Assembly (NCBI RefSeq): GCF_028550395.1
Contig: NZ_JAQQKW010000012.1
Span: 1 to 64,000 of the forward strand
DNA from: Asticcacaulis currens
GTDB lineage: Bacteria > Pseudomonadota > Alphaproteobacteria > Caulobacterales > Caulobacteraceae
Direction of reading: 5' to 3'
DNA: 64,000 nt
In this document: positions 8,704-20,372 of the stretch, piece by piece
Position numbering within the stretch: the stretch's first letter is position 1
Layout: each line of letters opens with the position of its first letter
The notes under the pieces: model-generated
What the model was told of the DNA's origin: nothing
Databases searched by the model: none
Seen by the model: the letters and a program-made list of their open reading frames with translations, nothing else
Program-made: the position numbers and the translations under genes

Positions 8704-9765
8704 TCAATCGGTGGCGTCTTCGCCCGGCGGGGAAGATGACTGACGCTCGATAATGGCAAAGTCGCGGATTTCGTGCACCGGGGCGTAGGGCTGCCCCGAA
8801 CGGCGCGTGCGAATCTGCTCCAGCAGCATCTTCAACCCCAAAGACGCCATGTCCGAGATCGGCTGACGCACCGTGGTCAGTTCCGGCCACACAGAGGAGG
8901 CCATCGAGGTGTCATCAAACCCGACAATCGTCACATCCTTCGGCACATCGAGGCCCAGCCGGTGGGCCGAGGCCACGGCACCGGCGGCCATGTCATCATT
9001 GGAGGCAAACAGGGCCGTCGGACGCTCATCGCGCATCAGCAGGCTTTCGGCGGCATCGAAGCCGGAGCGATAGGTGAAATAGCCCTGCCCGACCAGCTTG
9101 TCTTCCGGCGTCAGACCGGCCTTGGTCAGGGCGGCGATGTAGCCCTCGTGCCGCAACTGACTGTAGTAGGAGTTGGGGTGACCCTTGATGAAGCCGATGC
9201 GGCGATGACCCAGCGCGATCAAACGCTGCGTCATGGCAAAGGCCGCCTTGAAATCGTCGATGGAGACGCTGGCCGCATCGGGCGAGGGGCGCGAGGTCGC
9301 CACCCCGACGAACGGCAGGCCCATCTCACGCAGGGCCTTAGCCACGCGCGTGGAATCCGACAGAGGGGGCGGCAGGACCACGCCATCCACCCCCAGCGAT
9401 TTCAGCTTGTCGAGCACGTCGGCCACGCCTTCGGGGCCTTCGCAGCTTTCGATGATCAACTGACAGCCGCTTTGCGAGCTTTGGTGCAGTATGCCCAGCA
9501 GCAGTTCCGACAGGAAGGACATGGACGGGTTGGAATAAATCAGGGCGATGCGCGACGAATCCTGAGACGCCAGAGAGCGCGCCGCCATATTGGGCGAATA
9601 GTTCAGCGCCTCGATAGCTTCGGCCACCTTTTTGCGTGTCTCTTCGCGGACGTTCTTTTCGCCGTTGATGACGCGCGACACGGTCATAGGCGACACGCCG
9701 ACATGCCGGGCCACGTCATGAATGGTGACGATATTACCGCCGCGACGACTGACCTTACGCGCCAA
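8704..9765 (-). CDS. xylR: LacI-family transcriptional regulator, probable XylR
   Basis: A 353-residue LacI/GalR repressor. The N-terminal helix-turn-helix and hinge read TIHDVARHVGVSPMTVSRVI, then a periplasmic-binding-like effector domain with GHRRIGFIKGHP, TALFASNDDMAAGAV and VTIVGFDDTSMAS runs to the end. The frame stays open upstream to a GTG at 9813, but that codon lacks a Shine-Dalgarno. I prefer TTG at 9765, which is preceded by AAGGGG at good spacing and gives MARKVSRRGGN before the HTH. It lies directly upstream of xylX on the same strand. XylR assignment rests on context and on the two xyl-class operators, since the effector cannot be read from the sequence. Confidence 0.82.
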   Translation of the reverse strand: MARKVSRRGGNIVTIHDVARHVGVSPMTVSRVINGEKNVREETRKKVAEAIEALNYSPNMAARSLASQDSSRIALIYSNPSMSFLSELLLGILHQSSQSGCQLIIESCEGPEGVADVLDKLKSLGVDGVVLPPPLSDSTRVAKALREMGLPFVGVATSRPSPDAASVSIDDFKAAFAMTQRLIALGHRRIGFIKGHPNSYYSQLRHEGYIAALTKAGLTPEDKLVGQGYFTYRSGFDAAESLLMRDERPTALFASNDDMAAGAVASAHRLGLDVPKDVTIVGFDDTSMASSVWPELTTVRQPISDMASLGLKMLLEQIRTRRSGQPYAPVHEIRDFAIIERQSSSPPGEDATD

Positions 9766-10108
9766 TGCTCTACCCCTTGCGTGCCGCGCCACAGGACGCT
9801 GAATCGGATACACTCGTACAATTGTCGCACGTCAAACCAGCAAAGGTAAAGGGGGACGGACCCCTTGCTTTCATTGGTGAAATAAATTCTCACTTGAAAA
9901 AAAGTAAACGCTGTCATAAGCCTAAGACGCGATCTCGACCGAAAAACAGAAGCGAGACGATCAGGGAAGACGACCTTATGACCGCCCAAATGCGCGTAAC
10001 GACTCTCGCCTGCGGATCGCGACTCACGTCTGAACCGACCGGACGCGGCTGTGCGTCACGGCCCTTACCGAGCGACGATTATCCCCCCCACGCAATGGAG
10101 ACGGTCCC
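9766..10108. other. Divergent intergenic region between xylR and the SGNH esterase gene
   Basis: This 343-bp region separates the minus-strand regulator from the plus-strand esterase. It holds an A-rich tract and a half operator, CGCTGTCA at 9909-9916, matching one arm of the TGACAGCGCTGTCA sites. No complete operator or RNA gene was seen. Confidence 0.4.
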
Positions 10109-12064
10109 ATGACACTGACATCCCTGCGCCTGACCAGCGCCCTGCTGAGCCTGTCCCTGATCGCCCCCCTGACGGGGCCTGCGACGGCTGAAGCTGCACC
10201 GCGTTTTGCCGCCATCTTTGGCGATCACGCCGTCCTGCAACGAGAGGCCCCGGTACGGATATGGGGCTTCGCCGACACGGGCGAAACGGTCACGCTGCGC
10301 ATCGCCGGTCAGACAGCGACCGCAAAGGCCGACGCATCGGGCCGCTGGGAGGCGACCCTGTCCCCCCTGCCCGCAGGCGGCCCTTACGAGCTCAGCCTGG
10401 CAGGTGGAGCAACACTGAAAGACCTTCTGGTCGGGGACGTGTTCCTCTGTTCGGGGCAATCGAACATGGAGTTCACCACCAAATACGCCACCAATGCCTA
10501 TAACGAGATCATGAGCTCGGCCAATGATCGTATCCGCTTCGTCACGGTCGAAAAGGACGCGCAACCCGCCGGCCCGCTGAGCGACCTGCCCAAGGCCCCG
10601 GCGTGGCGCGCCGTCGGACCGGAAACGACCGGCGACACCTCCGCCGTCTGCTACTACATGTCGAAGGCGCTGGCGGCAAAGACGGGCGTCCCCATCGGCA
10701 TGATCCATTCGTCGTGGGGCGGCACCATGATCCAGTCGTGGCTGAGCCAATCGACCCTGCGTCAGCTCAAAAGCTACGATACCGGCCTTGAGACGCTGAA
10801 CCTCTATGCCCGCGACCCGCAGGCGGCGCAAAAGGGCTGGCAAAAGGTGACGCAGACCTGGTGGGATACCCACGAACCTCAGGCGGCCGAAAAGCGCCAA
10901 TGGGCGACCGCCACCTATGACGACCGCGACTGGAAGACCATGAACACGACGCACTTCTGGGAAGAGTCGGGCGACCCGGCCCTTGCGGGTTTTGACGGCG
11001 TGGTGTGGTATCGCAGCGAGATCACCCTGAGCGCAGCGCAGGTCAAATCGGCCACCACGCTGGTGCTGGGGGCGGTGGACGATGCCGATACCACCTTCAT
11101 CAACGGTCAGGTCATAGGCTCCAGCGAAGGCTGGAATACACCGCGTCGCTATGAGATTCCTAAAGGCGTGCTGAAGGCCGGACGCAATGTCATCGCTCTG
11201 CGCGCCGTCGATACGGGCGGCGGTGGCGGCATGTGGGGTGACCCCAAGCCCCGCGGACTTTACCTCAGCGATGGCAATATTATTCAGATTCCGGAAGTAT
11301 GGAAATACAAAATTTCCACACCGATGTCGGGCCTCAGCGATGTGCCGACCACACCGTGGCTGCCCACCTCCGGGCTGGCGACCCTCTATAACGGGATGAT
11401 CGCGCCGATCGCCCCCTATACTCTTAAGGGGGTGGCTTGGTATCAGGGCGAAGCCAATGCCAGTAATGCCAGGGAATATAGCCGTCTGCTGCCTGCCCTG
11501 TTTGCCGACTGGCGCGCCAGCTTCCGTCAACCCGACCTGCCCGTCGTCGTCGTGCAACTGGCCAATTTCGGGCCGGTGGTGAACGGCCCCGCCCCGTCGC
11601 AATGGGCGGCCTTACGCGAATCCCAGCGCCTGAGTGTCGATGCCGACGCGAAGACCGCTATGGCCGTCAGCCTCGATGTGGGCGACCGCACCGACATCCA
11701 TCCGACTCAGAAAAAGGTGGTGGGTGAGCGCGTGGCGCTCGGGATGCGCAAGGCGGCCTATGGCGAAACCGTCGCCCTGTCGCCCGAACCCGTCTCAGCC
11801 ACCCGCCGCGGCGCGGATGTGGTGATCCGGTTCCGCGACACGGGTGGAAAGCTCCTGACCTATTCATCGGATCAGGCCATCGGTTTTGAAGCCTGCGACG
11901 GCGCCTGCCGCTATGTCAGCGCCACGGTCGAAGGCGATGCGGTGGTGCTGAAAGGCGCGGCGACGGCCAGACAGGTCCGCTATGGCTGGGCCGACTCGCC
12001 CTATGTCAATCTCTTCAGCGCCAGCGACCTGCCGGTCGCCCCGTTTCAGATCGACATCCCGTAG
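10109..12064 (+). CDS. Secreted SGNH-type sialate/acetyl-xylan esterase family protein
   Basis: A 651-residue exported esterase with a signal peptide ending near ATAEA. The SGNH catalytic domain is split. VFLCSGQSNMEF (about 112-123) carries the nucleophilic serine, GVAWYQGEAN is block III, and DVGDRTDIHPTQK supplies the Asp-His pair. Between them lies a jelly-roll insert (about 285-395, with AVDDADTTFINGQVIG). This architecture is described for sialate O-acetylesterases and for the CE20 acetyl-xylan esterases. The xylose genes next door favour removal of acetyl groups from xylan fragments. GGAG eleven to eight bases before the ATG supports the start. Confidence 0.85.
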   Translation: MTLTSLRLTSALLSLSLIAPLTGPATAEAAPRFAAIFGDHAVLQREAPVRIWGFADTGETVTLRIAGQTATAKADASGRWEATLSPLPAGGPYELSLAGGATLKDLLVGDVFLCSGQSNMEFTTKYATNAYNEIMSSANDRIRFVTVEKDAQPAGPLSDLPKAPAWRAVGPETTGDTSAVCYYMSKALAAKTGVPIGMIHSSWGGTMIQSWLSQSTLRQLKSYDTGLETLNLYARDPQAAQKGWQKVTQTWWDTHEPQAAEKRQWATATYDDRDWKTMNTTHFWEESGDPALAGFDGVVWYRSEITLSAAQVKSATTLVLGAVDDADTTFINGQVIGSSEGWNTPRRYEIPKGVLKAGRNVIALRAVDTGGGGGMWGDPKPRGLYLSDGNIIQIPEVWKYKISTPMSGLSDVPTTPWLPTSGLATLYNGMIAPIAPYTLKGVAWYQGEANASNAREYSRLLPALFADWRASFRQPDLPVVVVQLANFGPVVNGPAPSQWAALRESQRLSVDADAKTAMAVSLDVGDRTDIHPTQKKVVGERVALGMRKAAYGETVALSPEPVSATRRGADVVIRFRDTGGKLLTYSSDQAIGFEACDGACRYVSATVEGDAVVLKGAATARQVRYGWADSPYVNLFSASDLPVAPFQIDIP

Positions 12065-12076
12065 GCCGATTGCTCA

Positions 12077-12122
12077 GGCGGTGACGGGGGCATCCGCGGC
12101 ATGACTTGCCCCCGTTCACCGC
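12077..12122 (+). terminator. Hairpin downstream of the SGNH esterase gene
   Basis: GGCGGTGACGGGGGCA pairs with TGCCCCCGTTCACCGCC, leaving a short loop, 12 bases after the esterase stop. It is followed by TTTG rather than a long T tract, so it may terminate only partially or shield the 3' end. Confidence 0.6.
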
Positions 12123-12124
12123 CT

Positions 12125-12252
12125 TTGCTAGAGTGATGGCGTCGGCAACCGACCGTAAGCGTGCAACGTCAAGCAACGCACCTCACCCCCCGTCAGTGGA
12201 CGGGGCCTGATCAAAGGTGCCCTGTGCTGACATTATTCCCGAAAGAGACACT
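12125..12252 (+). other. Structured leader before the DUF2798-type gene (identity unknown)
   Basis: Two clear small stems occur in this stretch: GTCGG/CCGAC at 12141-12153 with a CAA loop, and CCCCGTC/GACGGGG at 12188-12205 with an AGTG loop. A possible third, GTGC...GCAC, lies between them. I compared it by eye with fluoride and other short riboswitch consensus sequences and found no convincing match. Confidence 0.3.
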
Positions 12253-12492
12253 ATGCTGTTTCCACGCTTACCGGCGCGCTATGGCGCGTTCGCCCTGCCC
12301 TTTATCCTGTCGATCTTCATGACTTTTGTGGTGTCGCTGATTTCGACGCTGAAGGCTGTGGGGGTTTCCGCAGGCTTTATCGGCCATTAGCTGCCCGCTT
12401 GGGGCCTGTCCTGGCTGATCGCCTTCCCCACACTTCTGATGGTGCTGCCTCTGGTCAGACGCATCGTCAGGCTGGTGGTCGCCGAACCATAA
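12253..12492 (+). pseudogene. DUF2798-like small membrane protein interrupted by an in-frame TAG
   Basis: Read through, the frame encodes 79 codons beginning MLFPRLPARYGAFALPF, with two hydrophobic helices and a basic end, PLVRRIVRLVVAEP. This matches the DUF2798 family pattern of a charged start, FxLSxxMSxxVS-type first helix, and AWxxAFPxxLxxxPLVRR-type second helix. Codon 46 (12388-12390) is TAG between FIGH and LPAWGLSWLIAFP. Family members often have Trp near this position, so a TGG-to-TAG change is likely. The remainder of the frame is intact, so the lesion is recent, a sequencing error, or suppressed. GAAAGAGA before the ATG could be its ribosome site. Confidence 0.65.
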
Positions 12493-12504
12493 ACCTCAAA
12501 AAGA

Positions 12505-12528
12505 CCCTCTCCTCCCCGGAGGAGAGGG
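12505..12528. terminator. Convergent hairpin CCCTCTCCTCC...GGAGGAGAGGG
   Basis: A nearly perfect 11-bp stem lies between the plus-strand DUF2798-like gene and the minus-strand small gene. Its position between two stop codons suggests it serves both. Confidence 0.6.
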
Positions 12529-12534
12529 CACACA

Positions 12535-12726
12535 TCACGGATTGGGGTACTGAAAGACCAGTTGCTGCGTGTTGACGTCGTAGATGCGTGCCTGAGTCGC
12601 GCCGTGCCAGCGGCTGTGGGCCGGCAGGTGGGCCTTGGCGTGGTCGATGGCCAGATTGAGGTCCGATCCCCACGGCACCGAGGTCACTTCGGCATCTTCG
12701 GCATTGAGGAAAAAGATTCGATACAT
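12535..12726 (-). CDS. Small conserved-looking hypothetical protein (63 aa)
   Basis: I do not recognise this family. The protein MYRIFFLNAEDAEVTSVPWG... is soluble, mixed alpha/beta, and ends in IYDVNTQQLVFQYPNP. The start at 12726 is chosen because GGGAGAG stands six bases before its ATG, while the upstream in-frame ATG lacks one. Regular codon use and the ribosome site support it as real. No neighbour suggests a role. Confidence 0.6.
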   Translation of the reverse strand: MYRIFFLNAEDAEVTSVPWGSDLNLAIDHAKAHLPAHSRWHGATQARIYDVNTQQLVFQYPNP

Positions 12727-12975
12727 CAGGGCTCTCCCGTAAACGCATCCCAAAGGTCAAGCCTTGTGGATAGGACGCGCGTCAAAGGTGGAGGCGACGT
12801 TTCGAGACAGTCGAAACCGCGCCGGGCGATCCCCCGCCGGAAAAGATCGAGACCTATCGCCGCCAAATAAAGCCGCAATGAGGCGAAATCGGGCTTTTCC
12901 ACGGTAGAGTCCCGGTATGTTACGCAGAGCGACAGACCCCGCGCACAATCGTGACCGCCCGAGGGCAATTCGTCA

Positions 12976-13004
12976 TTGACCCGGCGGGACCAAATCCCTA
13001 TGTG
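12976..13004 (+). promoter_or_regulatory. Possible carA promoter (TTGACC, 17 bp, TATGTG)
   Basis: TTGACC at 12976-12981 and TATGTG at 12999-13004 have 17-bp spacing and lie about 60 bp before the carA ATG. The remainder of 12727-13062 (336 bp) shows no other gene, RNA or repeat that I can support. Confidence 0.35.
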
Positions 13005-13062
13005 TGCGGCCGTTTACCCGCAGCCCTGCCCGCCTCTGGCCTTCCTATAGGAGTATTTGACC

Positions 13063-14235
13063 ATGACTGACCTTCTTCCCGGCGTTACGGGGGTTCTGGT
13101 TCTGGCCGACGGCACCGTGTTTCAGGGCCTGGGCTGTGGCGCGACCGGCGATGCGCTGGGCGAGGTCTGCTTCAACACGGCCATGACCGGCTATCAGGAA
13201 ATCCTCACCGATCCGTCCTATATGGATCAGATCGTCGCCTTCACCTTCCCGCACGTCGGCAATGTCGGCGTCAATGCCGAAGACGTGGAGCAACTGGGCG
13301 ATGACCCCCGCCGGGCCGGCAGGGGCGCGATCTTCCGCGACGTGCCGACGCCGCCCGCCAACTGGCGCTCGACCCTCAGCTTCGATGCGTGGATGGCCTC
13401 GCGCGGCGTGGTCGGCCTCGCCGGGATCGACACGCGCGCGCTGACCAAGCGCATCCGCGAAAAGGGCATGCCGCACGGCGTAATCGCCCACAACCCCGAA
13501 GGTCAGTTCGACATCCCCGCCCTGACGCAAAAGGCCGCCGAGTGGGCGGGCCTTGTCGGGCTGGATCTGGCCAAGGACGCCACCTCGACGCAGGCGGCGC
13601 AGTGGACTTCCGACCTGTGGAAGTGGTCCGAGGGCCATAAGGACGGTCAGAAGGCGGACTTCAACGTCGTCGTCATCGACTATGGCGTGAAGCAGAACAT
13701 CCTGCGCGCCCTGATCAGCGTCGGTGCGGCGGTAAAGATCGTCCCGGCTCAAACCCCGGCCGAAGAGATTCTGGCGATGAAGCCCGATGGCGTGCTGCTG
13801 TCCAACGGTCCGGGCGACCCGGCGGCCACCGGGGCCTATGCCGTGCCGCAGATTCAGACGCTGGTCGAAGCCGGTCTGCCGGTCTTCGGCATTTGTCTTG
13901 GCCATCAGATGCTGGCTCTGGCGCTGGGGGCGAAGACGCTCAAGATGGAACAGGGCCACCACGGCGCCAACCACCCGGTGAAGGACCTGACCACCAACAA
14001 GGTCGAGATCGTCTCGATGAACCACGGCTTTGCGGTCGATCGCAACAGCCTGCCCGCCGGTGTGGTCGAAACCCACGTCTCGCTGTTTGACGGCACCAAC
14101 TGCGGTATCGCTCTGGCCGGGAAGCCGGTGTTCAGCGTCCAGCACCACCCCGAAGCCTCGCCCGGCCCGGTCGATTCGCTCTATCTGTTTGAGCGTTTTG
14201 CGCAATACATGCGCGACGCCAAGGTGGCGGCTTAG
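13063..14235 (+). CDS. carA: Carbamoyl-phosphate synthase small (glutaminase) subunit
   Basis: A 390-residue CarA that hydrolyses glutamine and passes ammonia to CarB for carbamoyl phosphate, the precursor of arginine and pyrimidines. The N-terminal CPSase small-chain domain ([25 protein letters not shown] region) is followed by a class I amidotransferase domain. Catalytic residues are C278 in [10 protein letters not shown]362 and E364 in [16 protein letters not shown] nine bases before the ATG supports this start over an in-frame TTG two codons upstream. Its stop overlaps the stop of the convergent gene by two bases. carB lies 1.6 kb downstream beyond two reverse-strand genes. Confidence 0.97.
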   Translation: MTDLLPGVTGVLVLADGTVFQGLGCGATGDALGEVCFNTAMTGYQEILTDPSYMDQIVAFTFPHVGNVGVNAEDVEQLGDDPRRAGRGAIFRDVPTPPANWRSTLSFDAWMASRGVVGLAGIDTRALTKRIREKGMPHGVIAHNPEGQFDIPALTQKAAEWAGLVGLDLAKDATSTQAAQWTSDLWKWSEGHKDGQKADFNVVVIDYGVKQNILRALISVGAAVKIVPAQTPAEEILAMKPDGVLLSNGPGDPAATGAYAVPQIQTLVEAGLPVFGICLGHQMLALALGAKTLKMEQGHHGANHPVKDLTTNKVEIVSMNHGFAVDRNSLPAGVVETHVSLFDGTNCGIALAGKPVFSVQHHPEASPGPVDSLYLFERFAQYMRDAKVAA

Positions 14236-14780
14236 CTGTAAAGCGGCAGGGCGGGCGTCAATCGATGCTCGCCCGGCAGGGTCAGTTTGCCCAGCGTCAG
14301 GCTTTCCAGAGTACGCCCTGCCACGCGGAGCTTGAGCGACAGATGGCAGCGCCCAGACCCGACGGCGATCATATCCCTGTCGAGGATCGACAGTTCGACA
14401 CCCTCGAACGCCCCGCACAGGGTCAGGGCCAGCCTGAGCGGAAAACGCCGCTCGGCCCCCACATGGATCACCACTTCCGGCGTCAGGTCGCGCTCGATAT
14501 CGTGCGCGGCCAGTTTTACCACGACCGGCTCCCCCAGTTGCGCGCGTTCGCCCTGATAGAAGGTACGAATATCCTTTGAGGTGCGCCAGCCCTCGGCCAG
14601 AAGGGCAAACGGATCGCTGCGCAAAGCCGTATCCAGAGCCGTACGAATAAGACCTTTGGCCAGTGGGACGCCATTCAGGAAGCGACGCAGCGCGCGATCC
14701 TTGTCCGCAGCCCTTGTGACCTGCGCCTCCAGCCGCTGACGCGCTTCGGGCGTGAGAAGATCGTTGATCGTCTCGTTCAT
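14232..14780 (-). CDS. Hypothetical protein translationally coupled to the PASTA-like protein
   Basis: I do not recognise a named family. The 182-residue product starts [21 protein letters not shown]. It has a helical N-terminal half with charged residues and a C-terminal half rich in beta strands ([40 protein letters not shown]). The frame is open further upstream, but the ATG at 14780 overlaps the preceding gene's stop as ATGA, the usual sign of translational coupling. No signal peptide or membrane segment is seen. It probably works with the preceding membrane protein. Confidence 0.7.
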   Translation of the reverse strand: MNETINDLLTPEARQRLEAQVTRAADKDRALRRFLNGVPLAKGLIRTALDTALRSDPFALLAEGWRTSKDIRTFYQGERAQLGEPVVVKLAAHDIERDLTPEVVIHVGAERRFPLRLALTLCGAFEGVELSILDRDMIAVGSGRCHLSLKLRVAGRTLESLTLGKLTLPGEHRLTPALPLYS

Positions 14781-15580
14781 GAGCGCCCCTTTCGTCCGCT
14801 GACCAGCGATCCGCGGACCTTTAGCCGCGCCGCACCAGGCGTCAGACGCAGCGACACATTGGGTGCCAAGCCGCCGCGGCCGCGTATCCGGCGTGGCTTC
14901 CGTGCCGAGGCGCCGGCCAGCCCTGCAAAAAGCACCAGCGCCACAACGGCGGCGATCCATAGCCACGGGATGTGCGTGGGCATGTCGCGCAAGGGCGTCG
15001 TCTCTTGTGGTCGTGCCGCGTTTTCTATGGGCGCAGGGGGCGTTTTGTCAGCGGGAAGCGCCGGCGGCGGCACTTCGGACGCCTGAGACGAGGGGGTGGC
15101 CGGGGGTTCAGCCTGCGGTATCGGCGTGTCGGGACGCTCCGGTACGCTCTGCGTAGAGACAGAGCCTGCGGAGTTTGATGTCTCCCCTGCCGAACCCACA
15201 GATGTGCCGTCTTCCATTTTCGGTGCCCGGCCTGTCGAGACACTGAGCACCAGCCGCCCACCCGGCTTGAGCGGTTGTCCGGCCTGAGGGTTCTGGCCGA
15301 TGATCGTCCCCATCGGGGCCTCATCCTCCGTCTTGCGCGCCACCGGCAAGGTCATGAAAAACCGGGTCACCGGTGCGGCGACCGCCTCGTACCGGCAACC
15401 GGTCAGGGCGGGTGCCGTTTGCTGCGCCGCCGCCCGGCGGATCGCCGGAGGGCTACACGGGTCAGTCTTGTCAGCGGGCACCTGGGCCACCGTCGTCCGG
15501 GGGCTGGCCAGCGCGCTGCCATCCATGAGCGCACCCATGCACAGGATCAGTCCCAAAGCCTGTCTGAAACCCACCTGCAT
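14777..15580 (-). CDS. PASTA-like domain protein with signal peptide and C-terminal membrane helix
   Basis: A 267-residue envelope protein. An N-terminal signal sequence is followed by one PASTA-like unit around residues 80-118 (GTIIGQNPQAGQPLKPGGRL then VLSVSTG). A proline-rich linker with many PP and TP pairs follows, then a hydrophobic helix near 207-226 (WLWIAAVVALVLFAGLAGAS) and a basic cytoplasmic tail. PASTA units usually bind peptidoglycan fragments or beta-lactams, or act as spacers. A single unit on a Pro-rich stalk suggests a periplasm-spanning sensor or scaffold. It is coupled to the downstream gene by an ATGA overlap, and the pair sits in reverse between carA and carB. Confidence 0.75.
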   Translation of the reverse strand: MQVGFRQALGLILCMGALMDGSALASPRTTVAQVPADKTDPCSPPAIRRAAAQQTAPALTGCRYEAVAAPVTRFFMTLPVARKTEDEAPMGTIIGQNPQAGQPLKPGGRLVLSVSTGRAPKMEDGTSVGSAGETSNSAGSVSTQSVPERPDTPIPQAEPPATPSSQASEVPPPALPADKTPPAPIENAARPQETTPLRDMPTHIPWLWIAAVVALVLFAGLAGASARKPRRIRGRGGLAPNVSLRLTPGAARLKVRGSLVSGRKGRS

Positions 15581-15860
15581 TCCCCGCTCCCGGCTATTGC
15601 ACGCCTTAACCCTACCACTGTTCTTTCACCCTCGCCATGACGCGAAAGCCTCACCTCGATCTTCGTGAGAAAAGGGGTTGCATCCCCCCCCTTAAGGCAC
15701 TAAAGCACCCGCTTAGCCTGAAAACAGAAACAAGCGCTACACGGACAGCTTTACGGCTGCCCGCACCTTATTGCGCGCCCAGTCCCTTGCGGTGTGCCCC
15801 CCCTAAGCCAGCGCCGGTTTTCGGACCGGACGCGGCCCCAAAGTAAAGAAAGACCGAGAC

Positions 15861-19157
<3,297 letters not shown>

Positions 19158-19162
19158 CGAAG

Positions 19163-19194
19163 AAAGCCCCGGTGAAAACCGGGGCTTTGCTTTT
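19163..19194 (+). terminator. Intrinsic terminator of carB
   Basis: AAAGCCCCGGT pairs perfectly with ACCGGGGCTTT around a GAAA tetraloop, followed by GCTTTT. It starts five bases after the carB stop codon. Confidence 0.9.
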
Positions 19195-19197
19195 CGT

Positions 19198-19234
19198 GCG
19201 GTCCCCCTCCCCGCACTAACGTGCAGGGAGGTAT
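19198..19234. repeat. Intergenic hairpin of the GGTCCCCCTCCCC type
   Basis: CGGTCCCCCTCCCCGCAC, a short TAAC spacer and GTGCAGGGAGGTATAG form a stem related to those at 6385-6426 and 41830-41865. It lies between carB and the minus-strand regulator, next to that regulator's stop. Confidence 0.65.
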
Positions 19235-19240
19235 AGGGTT

Positions 19241-19546
19241 TCAGCCCGCTTCGTCGATCAGGCGACGCATGGCGTCGAGATAATCGACAAAGGCCGCGCG
19301 GCCCGCTTCGGTGAGCGTGATGGTCGTTACCGGCTTCTTGCCGACAAAGGCCTTGTCCACCGTGACGTAGTTCGCCTCTTCCAGCTTGCGCACCTGCACC
19401 GACAGATTGCCGTCCGTGGATTGCGTCTTGGCTTTCAGCGTCGTGAAGTCCGCCGACCCGGCCGTCGAGAGAAAGGCCATGATGCCCAGCCTCAGACGGC
19501 CATGAATAACGTCGTCGATACGCTCGATATTGAACTCATCCGGCAT
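19241..19546 (-). CDS. Small winged-helix transcriptional regulator
   Basis: A 101-residue single-domain regulator of the HTH_34/MarR-like winged-helix type. GRLRLGIMAFLSTAGSADFTTLKAKT is the first helix pair, TDGNLSVQVRKLEEANYV is the recognition helix, and the KKPVTTITLTEAGRAAF wing follows. Such proteins are typically co-transcribed with a membrane protein and repress their own operon. Here it follows the membrane-protein gene by 3 bp. A likely operator, the 11-bp-arm palindrome at 20242-20266, lies in the shared upstream region. Confidence 0.85.
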   Translation of the reverse strand: MPDEFNIERIDDVIHGRLRLGIMAFLSTAGSADFTTLKAKTQSTDGNLSVQVRKLEEANYVTVDKAFVGKKPVTTITLTEAGRAAFVDYLDAMRRLIDEAG

Positions 19547-19549
19547 GTC

Positions 19550-20164
19550 TCAGCCCTCCGTTGAGCGCATGAGAACCAGGCCCGGAATGGTGGCAATGAG
19601 GGTCAGGGTGATGGCATAGCCCAGCATCTGGATCGGCTGACCGCCGACGAAGGCGAGGAAGGGCGCGCTGGCGAAGCTGAGCAGGCCTACGAAACCCATC
19701 CACTTGCGCCCCGACAGGACCGACGCCACCCACCAGCCGACCCCATAAAGGATGACAATCGCCGGGGCGAACAGGGGTGTCATCTGTTCCATGGCCTTCA
19801 TGCCGACGCCTGCCGCATTCAGGGTGACGAACAGGGCGAAGATGGCAAAGCCGACGCCCGACCACACCGAACCGATGGCGCGGTTCATGGCATTGCCGAC
19901 CCCGTAGCGGCGCTTGGAGGCGGCGACGGAGGCGATACACAGAACGGCATAGATGGCCGCCGCTACGCCCCAGTTCAGGGCCAGAAACCACGGATTGGGA
20001 ACCGTGAGAACACCGTCCATGACCAGATACTGCACCACGGCCGCCGCCGAGAAACAGATGCCGGCCCAAAAGAGCGCGCCGCCGTTCATGACCGGGGCGC
20101 GCCCGCCATCCAGTGCCAGAGACTTGAGATAGTCGATATCGCTTTTGAGTGTGTTCGAGTCCAT
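19550..20164 (-). CDS. Multi-pass membrane protein paired with the winged-helix regulator
   Basis: A 204-residue protein with a soluble N-terminus (MDSNTLKSDIDYLKSLALDGG) and about six hydrophobic helices arranged in pairs, without charged catalytic motifs. I do not recognise a named function. Its pairing with a small HTH_34-type repressor is a recurring two-gene arrangement in proteobacteria. It is the first gene of this operon, divergent from the S9 peptidase gene, so the two directions may be co-regulated. Confidence 0.75.
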   Translation of the reverse strand: MDSNTLKSDIDYLKSLALDGGRAPVMNGGALFWAGICFSAAAVVQYLVMDGVLTVPNPWFLALNWGVAAAIYAVLCIASVAASKRRYGVGNAMNRAIGSVWSGVGFAIFALFVTLNAAGVGMKAMEQMTPLFAPAIVILYGVGWWVASVLSGRKWMGFVGLLSFASAPFLAFVGGQPIQMLGYAITLTLIATIPGLVLMRSTEG

Positions 20165-20241
20165 TGGGTTTGCCCCTCCATAAGGCAGCGTTTGATCTCG
20201 TCGTGGCCCTCTGTGTGAGCGGCCTGAGCGTGTTATGGATG

Positions 20242-20266
20242 AAGTACTTTACTTTGTAAAGTGCTT
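20242..20266. promoter_or_regulatory. Extended palindrome AAGTACTTTAC-TTT-GTAAAGTGCTT
   Basis: Two 11-bp arms (one mismatch) flank a TTT spacer in the divergent region between the membrane-protein operon and the S9 peptidase gene. Its position, about 78 bp before one start and 107 bp before the other, suits an operator, most simply for the winged-helix regulator of this operon. Confidence 0.6.
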
Positions 20267-20372
20267 TATGCACATTCGTCATTATATTTTCGTAAGATTG
20301 CCGTCCGGGCTTGCCAAGGGGGGCGCAAGCGAGGTTAGTTTCAGACAAAACCAGCCACGGGAAACCCTCCAC

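Noticed and set aside
10079-11602. Long minus-strand open frame opposite the SGNH esterase gene
   Set aside because: The plus-strand gene has a signal peptide, catalytic blocks and a ribosome site. The antisense frame has none of these.
12121-12250. Fluoride (crcB) riboswitch before the DUF2798-like gene
   Set aside because: GATGGCG at the 5' side is suggestive, but the conserved 3' half and pseudoknot bases are missing.
20235-20372. N-terminal extension of the S9 peptidase from an upstream ATG
   Set aside because: It would put the promoter palindrome inside the coding region and place 46 residues before an obvious signal peptide.
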